Shown here one piece after another: positions 1-9,017 of a DNA stretch of 28,235 nucleotides. The DNA lies in contig VHZZ01014864.1 in assembly GCA_009801015.1 (NCBI GenBank), forward strand, positions 2,667 to 30,901. The letters are read 5' to 3'. How positions within the stretch are numbered: position 1 is the first letter of the stretch; each line of letters begins with the position of its first letter. This stretch comes from Silene noctiflora. Its lineage: Eukaryota > Streptophyta > Magnoliopsida > Caryophyllales > Caryophyllaceae. Under the pieces are notes generated by a model. The model did no database searches. It had not been told where the DNA came from and was given only the letters and a program-made list of their open reading frames with translations. The position numbers and the translations under genes are program-made.

Positions 1-168
1 ATATATGTATATATATACATATATGTATACATATATGTATATGTATATATATGTATACATATATGTATATGTATATATATGTATAGATGTATATGTATAC
101 ATATATATATATATACATATATGTATACATATATGTATATGTATACATATATGTATACATATATATAC

Positions 169-208
<40 letters not shown>

Positions 209-267
209 ATATATATATGTATGTATACATGTATATATATATATATGTATATGTATATATATGTATA
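1..267. repeat. AT/TG-rich microsatellite
   Basis: An imperfect (TA)n/(TATG)n/(CATA)n tract fills the first 267 bases and stops at the single unresolved base N at 268. All reading frames through it give only low-complexity Tyr/Ile/Met strings, so no gene is called. Such arrays are unstable and can extrude cruciforms. The N suggests the assembly was unsure of the array length or the junction. Confidence 0.95.
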
Positions 268-268
268 N

Positions 269-915
269 GGTGCGGAGTTGGAATTGGTTACTTTGTTTAG
301 GCCCATGGCTGGTTTGCAGGCTTGACCATGGTATCCTCAGGCATTGTCCTGGATCTCAACGACGGTTGAGTTGTACCTTGGCCTAGGGAATGGCGGGGTG
401 GGAGAATCGGGATGTGGTCACGGGGAGTATTGGAGTTGTGTGATGGTGTCGGATGCGGAGGTGCATCAATTGCATGGTCTCATATTTGTATGCATTTATT
501 ATTGTCCTGTTGTTTATCTATATCCTACTGAACCTCGTGGTTGACAGTGTATTCATGAACACCTGTGATGAACCATTATTGGGGAGCATTTTTGACAGGT
601 CTTGAGTTAGCTGTTTTAGGAGCTCATGGGGGATGCATGAGGATGTCTATGTCTACCTAGTTGTTTAGTTTACTTAGTTCAGACTTTCACTTTTAATTTA
701 TGTACTTTATTTTATTCCGTTGCAAGAAAGTTGTAATCTATATCATTAGTTTTAGTTGGTTAAGTTGTAATAATGCTTATAAGTAAAGTTTTAAATTTTA
801 TGTACTTTGGATTGCTATACTTTGTTATACACTACCTCAGGAAACTGAGATGGTAGCATTCCTATTTGCTTAGGAGGCCTAGCTGAAGGCTCTTAGACAA
901 ATGGGGGGTGTTACA
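269..915 (+). mobile_element. 3' part of a Gypsy-type LTR (relic)
   Basis: The block ends in GGGGGGTGTTACA, the usual 3' terminus of many plant Gypsy LTRs that start TGTAACACC. Directly after it (916 onward) the sequence becomes a conserved stretch of hAT transposase, so the LTR appears inserted in that gene. No long open frame is present. The 5' boundary cannot be placed: it may be hidden by the microsatellite or lie outside the window. The class assignment rests on the terminus and context, not on internal domains. Confidence 0.45.
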
Positions 916-1600
916 TAGAATGTTTTGTTGGAGTAGTCCATGTTACTAACACTTCAGCTTTATCATTAAAGTCGGCCATTGATTCATAATTTGATGAGTT
1001 CAAACTAAGCATTTATAGTATATGAGGGCAGGGATATGCCGGTGCGAGAAATATGCGAGGTGATTTTGGCGGTTTGAAGACCTTGATACAAAAATATAAC
1101 TCGTCTGCATATTATACTCATTGTTTTTCTCACCAGTTGCAACTCACCCTTGTAGCTACCACGAAAGGTCATGTTGATGTGGTTTGGTTTTTTTATTTAG
1201 TTTAGGATGTGGTTAATGTCATTTGTTGTTCATGTAAACGTAGGGATGTGTTTAGAGAGTTAAGAGGTATAAGATTGCGGCTGCTATAAGAAACGGGGAT
1301 ATTGAAACAAGGAAGGGGTTAAACCAAGAGCGTGGAATTAAGAGGCCTGACGACAGAAGGTGAGGATCCCATTATAGATCGTTGTTCAACTTGCAAGAGA
1401 GCTTTCTTAACGTTATTGACATGCTTGATTTAATATACAATGATGTTACCAACTCGTCTCATAAGAGGAATGCTCATGGTTTAATGGCCTTATTGCGTTC
1501 ATTTGACTTCATTTTCATATTGCATTTGATGGTGCATATTCTTGGAATCATAAATGGGTTATCAGTGGTTTCGCAGCAGGAAGACCAAGACATAGAGAAT

Positions 1601-1948
1601 TGTAACACTCCGACCCAAACCCTGGGTCGGGAGCGGTCACTCACGGTAGCTTGTCAGGCTATGTACATAGCCCACAGATTAACACAGATCTTTTCCGGCG
1701 CATTTTGTCCTCACTCATTCGGATCCCGAGAATCTTCCCAGGAGGTCACGCATCCTAAGACTACTCCCAGCCAAGAACGCTTAACTGTGGAGTTCTTTCG
1801 CATGGATGACTTGAAATGAAACTGCACTTTGTTAATATTGGTAGTACTTTCAATCCATGTAAGCACCAGTCATATTTTAAGCCTATCAGTGGACCTCTTC
1901 AAGGGGGTACGCACCCGAATAACATTTTCGGTTCATTGGAGTATTACA
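1601..1948 (-). mobile_element. Cassandra-type TRIM solo LTR with 5S rRNA-like core
   Basis: The 348-bp insert begins TGTAACACTCC and ends GGAGTATTACA, which are near-perfect inverted termini. It is flanked by GAAT (1597-1600 and 1949-1952), or AGAAT if the last A is counted as duplicated. It splits the hAT coding frame cleanly. On the minus strand it contains 5S rRNA-like sequence, including AGTTAAGCGTTCTTGGC (box A region) and a TGACCTCCTGGGAAG motif (box C region). LTRs carrying 5S rRNA-derived Pol III promoter sequence are the hallmark of Cassandra TRIM elements. Only one LTR is present, so this is a solo LTR left by recombination. The strand follows the 5S sense direction. Confidence 0.85.
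1734..1786 (-). promoter_or_regulatory. 5S rRNA-derived internal Pol III promoter (box A to box C)
   Basis: Read on the minus strand, 1786-1766 corresponds to the 5S box A region and 1755-1734 to the intermediate element and box C region, in the order and roughly the spacing of a plant 5S gene. The surrounding sequence departs from 5S, so it is not a 5S gene. Whether it still directs Pol III transcription cannot be judged from sequence. Confidence 0.75.
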
Positions 1949-2819
1949 GAATGCTATGCACTTGGTAAATGTTTGTAAACAAAGACTTCGGGCGTTGAGG
2001 GAGGGGATACTGAGTGGGAAGATCTTTTAGAGAAAGTGCACCAATTTTGCTACAATTGTGATGTTGAAGTAGTTGATATGAATGACATTTATGTTTCCCC
2101 AGGAAGGCGAAAACGAAGAGTCGTGCAAATTATAAATCTACATCGTTATTGGGTAGATGTTTTTTGTGAAGTGATTGACTTGAAACTTCACGAGGTTAAT
2201 GATCGATTTGATAAACTAAACACAGAGTTACTACTTTGTATTGCTTGCTTGAGCCCTAAGGATAACTTTCACGCTTTTAATTTTTCAAAGTTGGACGAAA
2301 TGGCAAGCTTTTATCCATATGATTTTGATGATGTTCTTGTGAGAGTACTCTCCAGTGAACTCAAAAACTACATTGTGGAATGTCCGGTCTCACGCTGCAT
2401 TTGTAGCACTCAAAATTCTTGGAGATTTGGCTCAGGTGATGGTAGAGACATGAAAGAATGTTATATATCCACATGTTTATTTGTTGCTAAAATTTGTTTT
2501 TATTCTACCGGTTTCTACTGCTAGTATGGAAAGAGCCTTCTCCGCTATGAAATATGTCAAGACAAAGGTAACGAATCGAATGTGTGACAATTTTTTGAAT
2601 GATTGCTTAGTAACGTATGTAGAAAGAGATATATGCGAGTCTGTTTCAAATGATGATATTATGTATCGTTTTCAAAATATGAAATTGTGTAGGGGGTGCT
2701 TTGTTTATATGTTTTATGTTTTTTAGTACTTGAATTCAGTTTGTGTTATATAAGACTTTTTATGAATTCATGTCTCTTTTTTTAACCGTAATTTAATATA
2801 AAGGACATCGCAAAAATTA

Positions 2820-2838
2820 ATTCTTGGATCCGCCGCTG
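2820..2838 (+). repeat. Right terminal inverted repeat of hAT copy 1
   Basis: The stretch ends GGATCCGCCGCTG; its reverse complement CAGCGGCGGATCC is a hAT-style terminus. It resembles the right end of the second hAT copy (CTGGATCCGCCCTTA at 8514-8528). It lies about 110 bp after the transposase stop, a similar distance to that in copy 2. The matching left end is not in the window. Confidence 0.6.
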
Positions 2839-3194
2839 TTGATTATATGTTAGATCTACAATTGTTAGTATGTTTTATAGTTAAAGATGAAGTCTTTAAT
2901 ATGCTTGTGATGTTTAATTTATGCAATTGGCAAGTTGTTTAAATTACGCTTCGCATTCACATGTTTATTAGCAATCATGATGAGATCTATATTAGAATGA
3001 TTAGATCTATGTTTTTGGCATGTTAAATCTTTAAAAGATGAAACCTTTTATTTAGGTTACCATGTTTTATGAAATTCGAATGAAATTTGAATAATTGATA
3101 GGATGTAAATATTGCAAAGTAACTTGTTATTAATTAGGATTATACATATGTAATATTTAGTATTAGTGTGAGGTTGACGAGGACATCAATCGTT
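2839..3194. other. AT-rich spacer without a gene
   Basis: No open frame, RNA gene or clear repeat is seen. Because a polypurine tract follows at 3195, this may be the non-coding 3' internal region of the Gypsy-like element, into which hAT copy 1 inserted. That is inference from order only. Confidence 0.4.
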
Positions 3195-3825
3195 CAAGTG
3201 GGGGAGAATGTCATGGTTCGTGTTACTCAAGCATCATAAGGGCAACTATGATGCACAACAAGCCTGAATCAAGTTTCGAGCAGCTCAAACAAAGTAAAAG
3301 CCAGCTCAACACTAGTCCAAGGAAGCCTAGTCCACACATGGTGGGTGGTTACCAACATCCATAAGGGATAAGGATAAATAAAATGAAGATTAAATAACCA
3401 CCCTTTGTAACTACCTCTTTTTGGCGCCATAACCACACCTCATTTCCCTCCAAAACTTTGCGACAAAATGCTCCATAACCACCCTTTGTTGGTGCCAAAA
3501 TGCTAACCAACACAACCCCACAAGTAGTATAAATAAAGGCCTTACTCCATCGTTGTATTCGTTCAATTTCCGAACACATATTGTAATATAATTTAAGAAC
3601 ATTGTTTATCTATTGCTCCGTAGCTTATATCTTCTATCAAATCTACATTACATTTTATCAACGTTACTTTGCAATATTCCGCACTTTACAAGTTTTGGAT
3701 TATAAGTGTTTGCCATCTCTATTATGTGTGATACCCAGGTTTAAAAGCCTGGACTTAGTATTCGGCACACCGATGCTACATGGCACGCGTCCTATTGCAC
3801 TACTCTAAAAAGTAAAGGCGTGACA
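3195..3825 (+). mobile_element. Polypurine tract plus Gypsy-like LTR
   Basis: AAGTGGGGGAGAA (about 3196-3208) is a typical plant Gypsy polypurine tract, immediately followed by TGTCATGG at 3209. A TATAAATA box lies at 3528-3535, well placed inside an LTR. A matching terminus TGACA is found at 3821-3825, so TGTCA...TGACA gives a candidate LTR of 617 bp. No second LTR or polyprotein is visible here, so this is a truncated 3' end. The small frames inside are not credible genes. The right boundary is a guess based on the inverted pentamer. Confidence 0.5.
3528..3535 (+). promoter_or_regulatory. TATA box in LTR
   Basis: TATAAATA inside the candidate Gypsy LTR, about 320 bp from its start and 290 bp from its end. 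It is the likely core promoter of that element (U3/R boundary shortly downstream). Confidence 0.45.
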
Positions 3826-4704
3826 TACGTGTTCATCAATAACTCCTTAAGATGCTTTTTTCATTAAAGGAATTTACATAACCACCCCGCAAAATAGATT
3901 CTTATTTATATTTATATGTACAAAGTAATTATTTATTTTCAATCAACACTACAATTACTCGATACATTTTAATTAATGTTGAGCATAGTTTAATGTTAGA
4001 AACAGACTCGTCTAAGCCTAGGAGCTCTATGTACGATGGGGGACTGGGCCCCAAAATTGAGGGCTCAATTCATTTGCTGGTTTGAAACATATAATAATTG
4101 TTAATAAAGTTGGTAATAGAATACTATTGATGGCACAATGGTTCTTAGGTCAATTCTCATAGCATTGTTTGGTGTTCGACTCCTAATTTGAGCATTTTTT
4201 TTTAGACGTGGAGGCCACATTCCACTAATGTATTTAATCACTTTTTTTAGTGTAGTTTTCTTACATTCTATTATAATTTAGTTTTTAAATAATTCTTGGG
4301 GAGGGGGTTTAATTGTATTCTATTTTTTTTTTTCCTTTCTTATTATCTTTGGTAAAATTTGTGGCTCCAAATTAGTTTAGCACAAATTATTAAAAGAGAC
4401 GGTCTCTTAAGAGACTTACTGTTGTTTTAGTATATAAGCTTCATTTTCATATTTTCAGTTTACTTTTGCAATTTGAGACTACTACCCTCAAATCCTCCAT
4501 GACCTTTGTACTGTCTTTATATGACCTCAACAATAAATAAAATATTGATTTCTAAAAAATTTATGCATAACTAAAATAAAAACGTTTTTTTGACATTTAT
4601 TTATAAGAAATTGATATTCGTGTCTATGGTAATAATAGTAAACATTTATTTTATTATTGTATACTTGATGAAAATATGAGTAAGTGACTATAGTCTTTAA
4701 CTAC
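3826..4704. other. Intergenic region with repeat debris
   Basis: AT-rich, with poly-T runs (for example near 4195 and 4323) and no gene. A tRNA-like SINE head sits at 4131-4183. AGAGACGGTCTCTTAAGAGAC-like sequence at 4395-4415 contains the near-palindrome AGAGACGGTCTCT, of a kind found at ends of plant DNA transposons, but no partner end was found. Confidence 0.5.
4131..4183 (+). mobile_element. tRNA-derived SINE head (relic)
   Basis: TGGCACAATGG at 4131-4141 fits the Pol III A-box consensus TRGCNNARYGG. GGTGTTCGACTCC at 4171-4183 fits the B box (core GTTCGACTC). The spacing of about 30 bp is that of a tRNA. There is no tRNA fold with a usable acceptor stem, so a SINE or tRNA relic is more likely than a tRNA gene. 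Element ends were not found. Confidence 0.4.
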
Positions 4705-4895
4705 GGGTGTTGATTTTCGTAGTACACATTTTACTCAATACAGTACATTGTTGACAGTTTTACCCTTCTCATTTATCTCCTTCATTGTACTGTGTTGAAG
4801 AAAAAAGGGGACAAAAACACTAACTCAAATCCATAAGTTATACTACCACCCTTTTCCCTTCCAACTCCGACAACCACCCCGCCCCTGGCCACCCA

Positions 4896-4903
4896 CTAGT
4901 AGC
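4896..4903 (+). repeat. hAT target-site duplication, left
   Basis: CTAGTAGC here is repeated exactly at 8529-8536 on the other side of the element. An 8-bp duplication is diagnostic for the hAT superfamily. The preceding A (4895) also matches, so the flanking identity is 9 bp. Confidence 0.85.
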
Positions 4904-4905
4904 CA

Positions 4906-4940
<35 letters not shown>
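4906..4940 (+). repeat. Poly-G tract of 35 bases at the hAT left end
   Basis: An uninterrupted run of 35 G starts two bases inside the element. It replaces the expected GGGGCGGATCC terminal sequence. It could fold as a G-quadruplex, and it is also the sort of homopolymer that sequencing miscounts, so the exact length is uncertain. Confidence 0.9.
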
Positions 4941-4941
<1 letters not shown>

Positions 4942-4944
4942 GAT

Positions 4945-4965
4945 GGCACGTGCCCTCACGTGAGG
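4945..4965. promoter_or_regulatory. Paired CACGTG (G-box) palindromes
   Basis: GGCACGTGCC (4945-4954) and CCTCACGTGAGG (4954-4965) are two perfect palindromes sharing one base. Each is centred on CACGTG, the plant G-box bound by bZIP and bHLH factors. They lie in the hAT subterminal region just inside the G run, about 230 bp before the predicted 5'-UTR donor. A role in expression or as subterminal transposase sites is inference. Confidence 0.5.
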
Positions 4966-5854
4966 AAAAAAAATCAAAAATCTGGAAAACAAAGTAAAAC
5001 ACGCACAAATTAAGAAACTGAGAAACATAAACATAAAATAAACACAAACAAAACCTAGATCCCAAATTCAACCACCACGACACCACCTGCCGTCAATTTT
5101 CCACCTCACCTTCGGCCTCCTCCTCCTTACCTCCGGCGTCCACCGTCTACCGTCCACCTACCGCCTGCCTCAGTGCCGCCATATTGCCATAGTATGTAAT
5201 CTTTTTCCCCAAATTCGATTATTGAGAATTGGATTGATTGAATATTTAGGGATTAATTTGTCAATTTGTTCTTATTAGTTTGTTAATTTATTTATCTATT
5301 TGCGTAATTATAGATTTGTATTAGTTTGGATTGATTATTTGGTTAATTATTTAGAGAGCCTTTACTTGTGCTTACTTAGTGAACTACTCGGCTCCACTAT
5401 TATAGTGTTACAAATGAGTTTGATGTTTTGATTAACAAGTAGATATTGAAAACTTTTGGCTGGTTCATTTTTTACTTAAAGCTAAGTAGAATTAGTTAAA
5501 CATCTTCACTTGTTCTGACTATTAAATACCACCAGCTAATTACGTGCTTTACGGAATAATATGTTAGTAATTAGTTAAACTTTTGGCCAGTTTATGTAGA
5601 TATATTAGTAATTGTGTACACTTCTTATATTGGAAAGTAGCAGTATGGTCGCAAGACAGGTTTGGACTGTATCATGGTTACTGACTGAAACTTCTTCAGT
5701 TTAGAAGGGTTGAAAGTTGTTAGCTATGACAATTAAGTATATAACCAGTGCTTGAATCAATTTGATGTGATATAAAATCACCATAATACGACTCAATGTC
5801 AGTCAACAATTAATTTCTATTTTAAATGTTTGTTTGTAGATAGAATGATTAATG

Positions 5855-8399
5855 ATGAAAGACAATACCTTAGCATTCTTTTGGAATCGGAAGTCACAAA
5901 AAAACACTTCGTTATCTTCTCCTTTGTCATTGGAACCTCAAAATCACCCTAATCAAGAAGAGTAACTTAATGATGAGACTATTTTTTCACCAACACAAGA
6001 TGATGTTAATGAAAACGAGCAGGGTAATGAGGAATCCGATAATCCATCAAATCAAGAGGGCACTCAAAGTGAGCATGAGGTTAATTCACCAATTCAAGAG
6101 GGTAATGAAAGTGAAGATTACAATGTTCTCCCTCTTGATCCTCCACATGATCCGGGAAAACGTTTGTTAATGTTATCTTATCGGGTGAATGATCGAGATG
6201 CCGTGAGAAGGATATGTATCGGAAAAGGTCCTTGTAGACCTAGACCCATTGGTGACTTTCCTCAATCTTTACAAGGTAATAAAATGCTTCGTTTCAAAGC
6301 TCTTTGGTATGATAGGTATGATTGGCTAGAATATAGTGAGCAAAATGATGCGACCTTTTGCTTTTATTGTTACTTGTTCAAAGAGCCTACAAGTATTTCG
6401 GGAGCAAATGTGTTTGAGATTGGAAGGTATAAGAATTGGAAAAATGCGTTGGTGAGATTTAAAAAACATGTTGGGAAAGGTAGTAGTAGTAGTGCTCACA
6501 ATGTAGCTAAAGAAAAGTACGAGTTTTTCATCAATAAACAAGCATCAATAATAGAGATAGTTGAAAAAGTAAGTGATGAAGCTAAAAGTCTCTATAAATC
6601 CCGCTTATTACGTTCTCTTTCTTGTTTAAGATTTCTTTTGAGACAAGGACTAGCATTTAGGCGACATAATGAAAGTGCAAAGTCAAGTAATAAGGGTAAT
6701 TTTCTTAAACTTTTGGATTGACTTGTTCAAAATAGTGAAAGTGTTGCCAAAGTTGTTCTTGCTAAGGCCCCGGAAAACCACCAAGTTACTTGCCCAACCA
6801 TTCAAAAAGAGCTAATTAAATGTTGTGCCCATGAGACTACTAAACTTATTATTGAGGATCTAAATGGTGATTTCTTTGGGCTATTAGTTGATGAGTCTAC
6901 TGAAGTGTCTCATAAGGAAGAATTAGCTATTTGTTTGCGTTATGTTAATAAAGATGGTAACCTTTGTGAAATATTTCTTGGGATTGTGCATGTGAAAAAT
7001 ACAACTAGTTTGACACTTTTCGAGAAAATAAAGGAACTACTTCATGGTCACTCATTAAGTATGTCAAACATCTGTGGTCAAGGCTATGATGGAGCTAGTA
7101 ACATGAGAGGTGAGCTTAATGGTTTGCAAAATTTGATAATGAGGGACAATCCATATACATGTTATGTTCATTGTTTTGCGCATCAACTTCAATTAACATT
7201 ACTGGCGGTGGCTAAAGAAAACAAAGATTGTGCCAATTTTTTTCAAAATCTTGGAATTGTGCTTAATATTTTTGGATATTCTTGTAAACGTTTGGAGATG
7301 GTTAGGGATATTCAAGCGGATAAGGTGTTGGAGGCATTAGCATCGGGTGAAAGTGAAAGTGGGAACGGATTGAATCAAGAACTTGGTTTAAGTAGACCGG
7401 GTGATACTCGGTGGGGGGTCCCATTTTAAAATAGTTGAGAGAGTCATGTCTTTATATTATACACTTATTAGAGTTTTTGAGATAATTAGTATAGGAGCCA
7501 AATCTATTGATGATCGTGCTAAAGCCGAAATTGGGATAAATCGCCTTGAATATTTTGAGTTTGTTTTCATGTTACATTTAATGAAAGTGGTGTATAAATA
7601 CACTAACTCTTTGTGTGAAGCATTACAAAGAAAACATCAAGACATTGTTAATGCCATGACTATTCTTGATTTAACTAAGGAGAATTTGACAAAATTTAGG
7701 AATGAGGGATGGGATCAATATCTTCAAATGGTTACTAATTTTTGTGCAAAACATAACATTGAAGTCCCGAATATGGGTGATTTTTATGCTCCTCCGGGAA
7801 GATCAAGACGTCGCCTTGTTAACGTGCTTAACCTAGAGCGATTTCGAATTGACATGTTTATATGTTTTTTGGATAAACAAGTCTTTGAACTAGATAGCCG
7901 ATTTAATGTGAAAAGCATGGAAATGCTTATGTGTATGGCTTGTTTTAGTTCGGCCGATGTTTTTGCTTCTTTTGATAAGGACAAATTGGTGACACTTGCA
8001 AAGTTTTATCCTAATGAGTTTAATGATACTGAGATAACACTACTTGAGTTTGAACTTGATATTTTTCAAAGTGATATGCTAAGGGATTCAATATTTTATC
8101 TTATCAAGAGCCTTGGTGAGCTTTCAATTATGCTTGTTGAGACAAAGAAACATATTTCGTACCCACGTGTTTATTTGTTATTGAAGCTTGTATTGATACT
8201 TCCGGTGGCAACGACAAGTGTGGAAAGAGTTTTCTCCTCAATGAAGTATTATTTGCGAAATAGTATGAGCGATGAACTTTTGAATAATTGTTTAGTCACT
8301 TATGTTGAGAGAGATTTTTTTGGACAATTTAGTGATGATGATATTATTAGGCGTTTTCAAGATATGAATCCTCGTCGGATGGCTTTAGATTTTTCTTAG
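5855..8399 (+). pseudogene. hAT transposase, copy 2 (TTF-type zinc finger, DUF4371, hAT dimerisation)
   Basis: The conceptual product is about 848 codons from ATG 5855. It has an acidic, low-complexity N-terminus, then a TTF-type zinc-finger region (FCFYCYLF at about residue 167, with His ligands about 45 residues on). The catalytic core follows with LLVDEST (about residue 345, first Asp), CGQGYDGASNMRG (about 407, second Asp) and HCFAHQLQLTL. The C-terminal hAT dimerisation domain has TTSVERVFSSMK and CLVTYVERD. Three lesions break it: TAA at 5963-5965, TGA at 6719-6721 (where the family often has Trp), and one extra G in the G run at about 7412-7417 that shifts frame within the conserved TRWG block. 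The start at 5855 is preferred because it is the first in-frame ATG after the predicted UTR acceptor. Related proteins normally act in the nucleus to cut and join the element's ends; this copy cannot. Confidence 0.85.
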
Positions 8400-8528
8400 A
8401 TTTTTCCTTAGTAATCTGTAATTATATTACTATGTATTGACGATATTAGAATTTAATGTAAAAATGTTGTCTATGATTTTTTTTTCTTACTATGTCACCC
8501 TTTTACTCAAATCCTGGATCCGCCCTTA

Positions 8529-8536
8529 CTAGTAGC
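8529..8536 (+). repeat. hAT target-site duplication, right
   Basis: CTAGTAGC, an exact copy of 4896-4903. Confidence 0.85.
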
Positions 8537-9017
8537 ACCCCTTTTTTGTCTGCCCTAATTCCTAAATTTACCGTAACCCTAGATTTCTTCACAAAGGCCC
8601 AATTCTCTTGTTAGTAACTCATGCAAACACATAATATACCAAATCCATATCAATACTCCATATGTTAATCCAATATTGCTGATTACGGATTGATTGATTA
8701 ATTTTCATCTTCCGATTCGCTGATTGAAAATGATTGAATCAATTGTTGAAGTGTTATAGATAGTGGCAGAGGATGTACGAGTATAATTGAAGAGGACTAG
8801 CATCAATTAATTTGTTCAGAACTTGCATTTAGTAATTTAAATAAATGTTTTACATTCATTTTGTGTATATAATTGAAGAAACTTGGTTGATTTAGAAGAT
8901 TTAATTGTTGGGAAGATGTTTAATTGGGGTTATGGAGAATTGAGTTAGTGAGTTTTTCTTAGTCAAGGGTCCGTAAAAGAAAAATTTTGTGTAAAAAGTA
9001 CTATAATGAATAAAAAA

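Larger units (their letters stand above)
916..2726 (+). pseudogene. hAT transposase relic, copy 1 (DUF4371/hAT dimerisation type)
   Basis: Broken plus-strand coding blocks match the complete hAT copy at 4904-8528. Around 916-980 a frame reads a FVGVVHVTNTS-like block. Around 1024-1190 it carries GQGYAGARNMRG followed by HCFSHQLQLTL, the core of the DUF4371 region. Around 1382-1600 it covers the helical middle, and 2036-2400 continues it. The C-terminal hAT dimerisation block (TASMERAFSAMK and CLVTYVERD) lies at about 2520-2640. Several stops and frameshifts, a Gypsy LTR end on the left and a 348-bp solo LTR at 1601-1948 disable it. The N-terminal part is absent from the window. It cannot make transposase. 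Confidence 0.8.
4904..8528 (+). mobile_element. Full-length hAT transposon, copy 2
   Basis: A 3625-bp element flanked by perfect 8-bp duplications CTAGTAGC (4896-4903 and 8529-8536). It starts CAGGGG, then a 35-base G run, and ends GGATCCGCCCTTA; the reverse complement of that end (TAAGGGCGGATCC) resembles a CAGGGGCGGATCC-type terminus. The left terminus beyond CAGGGG seems lost to the G-run expansion. It contains one transposase-like gene on the plus strand with a probable 5'-UTR intron (GT at 5192, AG at 5838-5839). The gene is broken, so the element is now non-autonomous. It is nested inside TIR element A. Confidence 0.85.
4705..9017 (+). mobile_element. TIR element A (non-autonomous), split by the hAT insertion
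   Basis: The left end at 4705-4780 (GGGTGTTGATTTTCG, then TTTTACTCAATACAGTACA, then TTACCCTTCTC) matches the left end of element B at 9018-9090. The right part at 8959-9017 (AGTCAAGGGT ... AAAGTACTATAATGAATAAA) matches element B's right part at 9637-9700. Removing the hAT insertion (4904-8528 and one 8-bp duplication) leaves about 680 bp, similar to B. The last roughly 20 bases of its right TIR are missing where B begins. No coding frame is supported. The superfamily is unknown. Confidence 0.6.

Noticed and set aside
5-386. Open frames of Tyr/Ile/Met repeats in the first 300 bases
   Set aside because: They are translations of the AT/TG microsatellite, with no domain and an N inside.
1766-1786. 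A real 5S rRNA gene
   Set aside because: Only the promoter-like core resembles 5S; the rest diverges and it lies between LTR-type ends with a target duplication.
1382-1819. A 145-codon protein spanning 1382-1819
   Set aside because: Its first half is hAT transposase and its second half is the Cassandra LTR read in frame by chance.
4843-5086. Minus-strand frames with a long proline run
   Set aside because: The proline run is the poly-G tract read on the other strand; there is no conserved domain.
5970-6170. A separate small protein at 5970-6170
   Set aside because: It is an out-of-frame shadow; the correct frame here is the acidic N-terminus of the hAT transposase.
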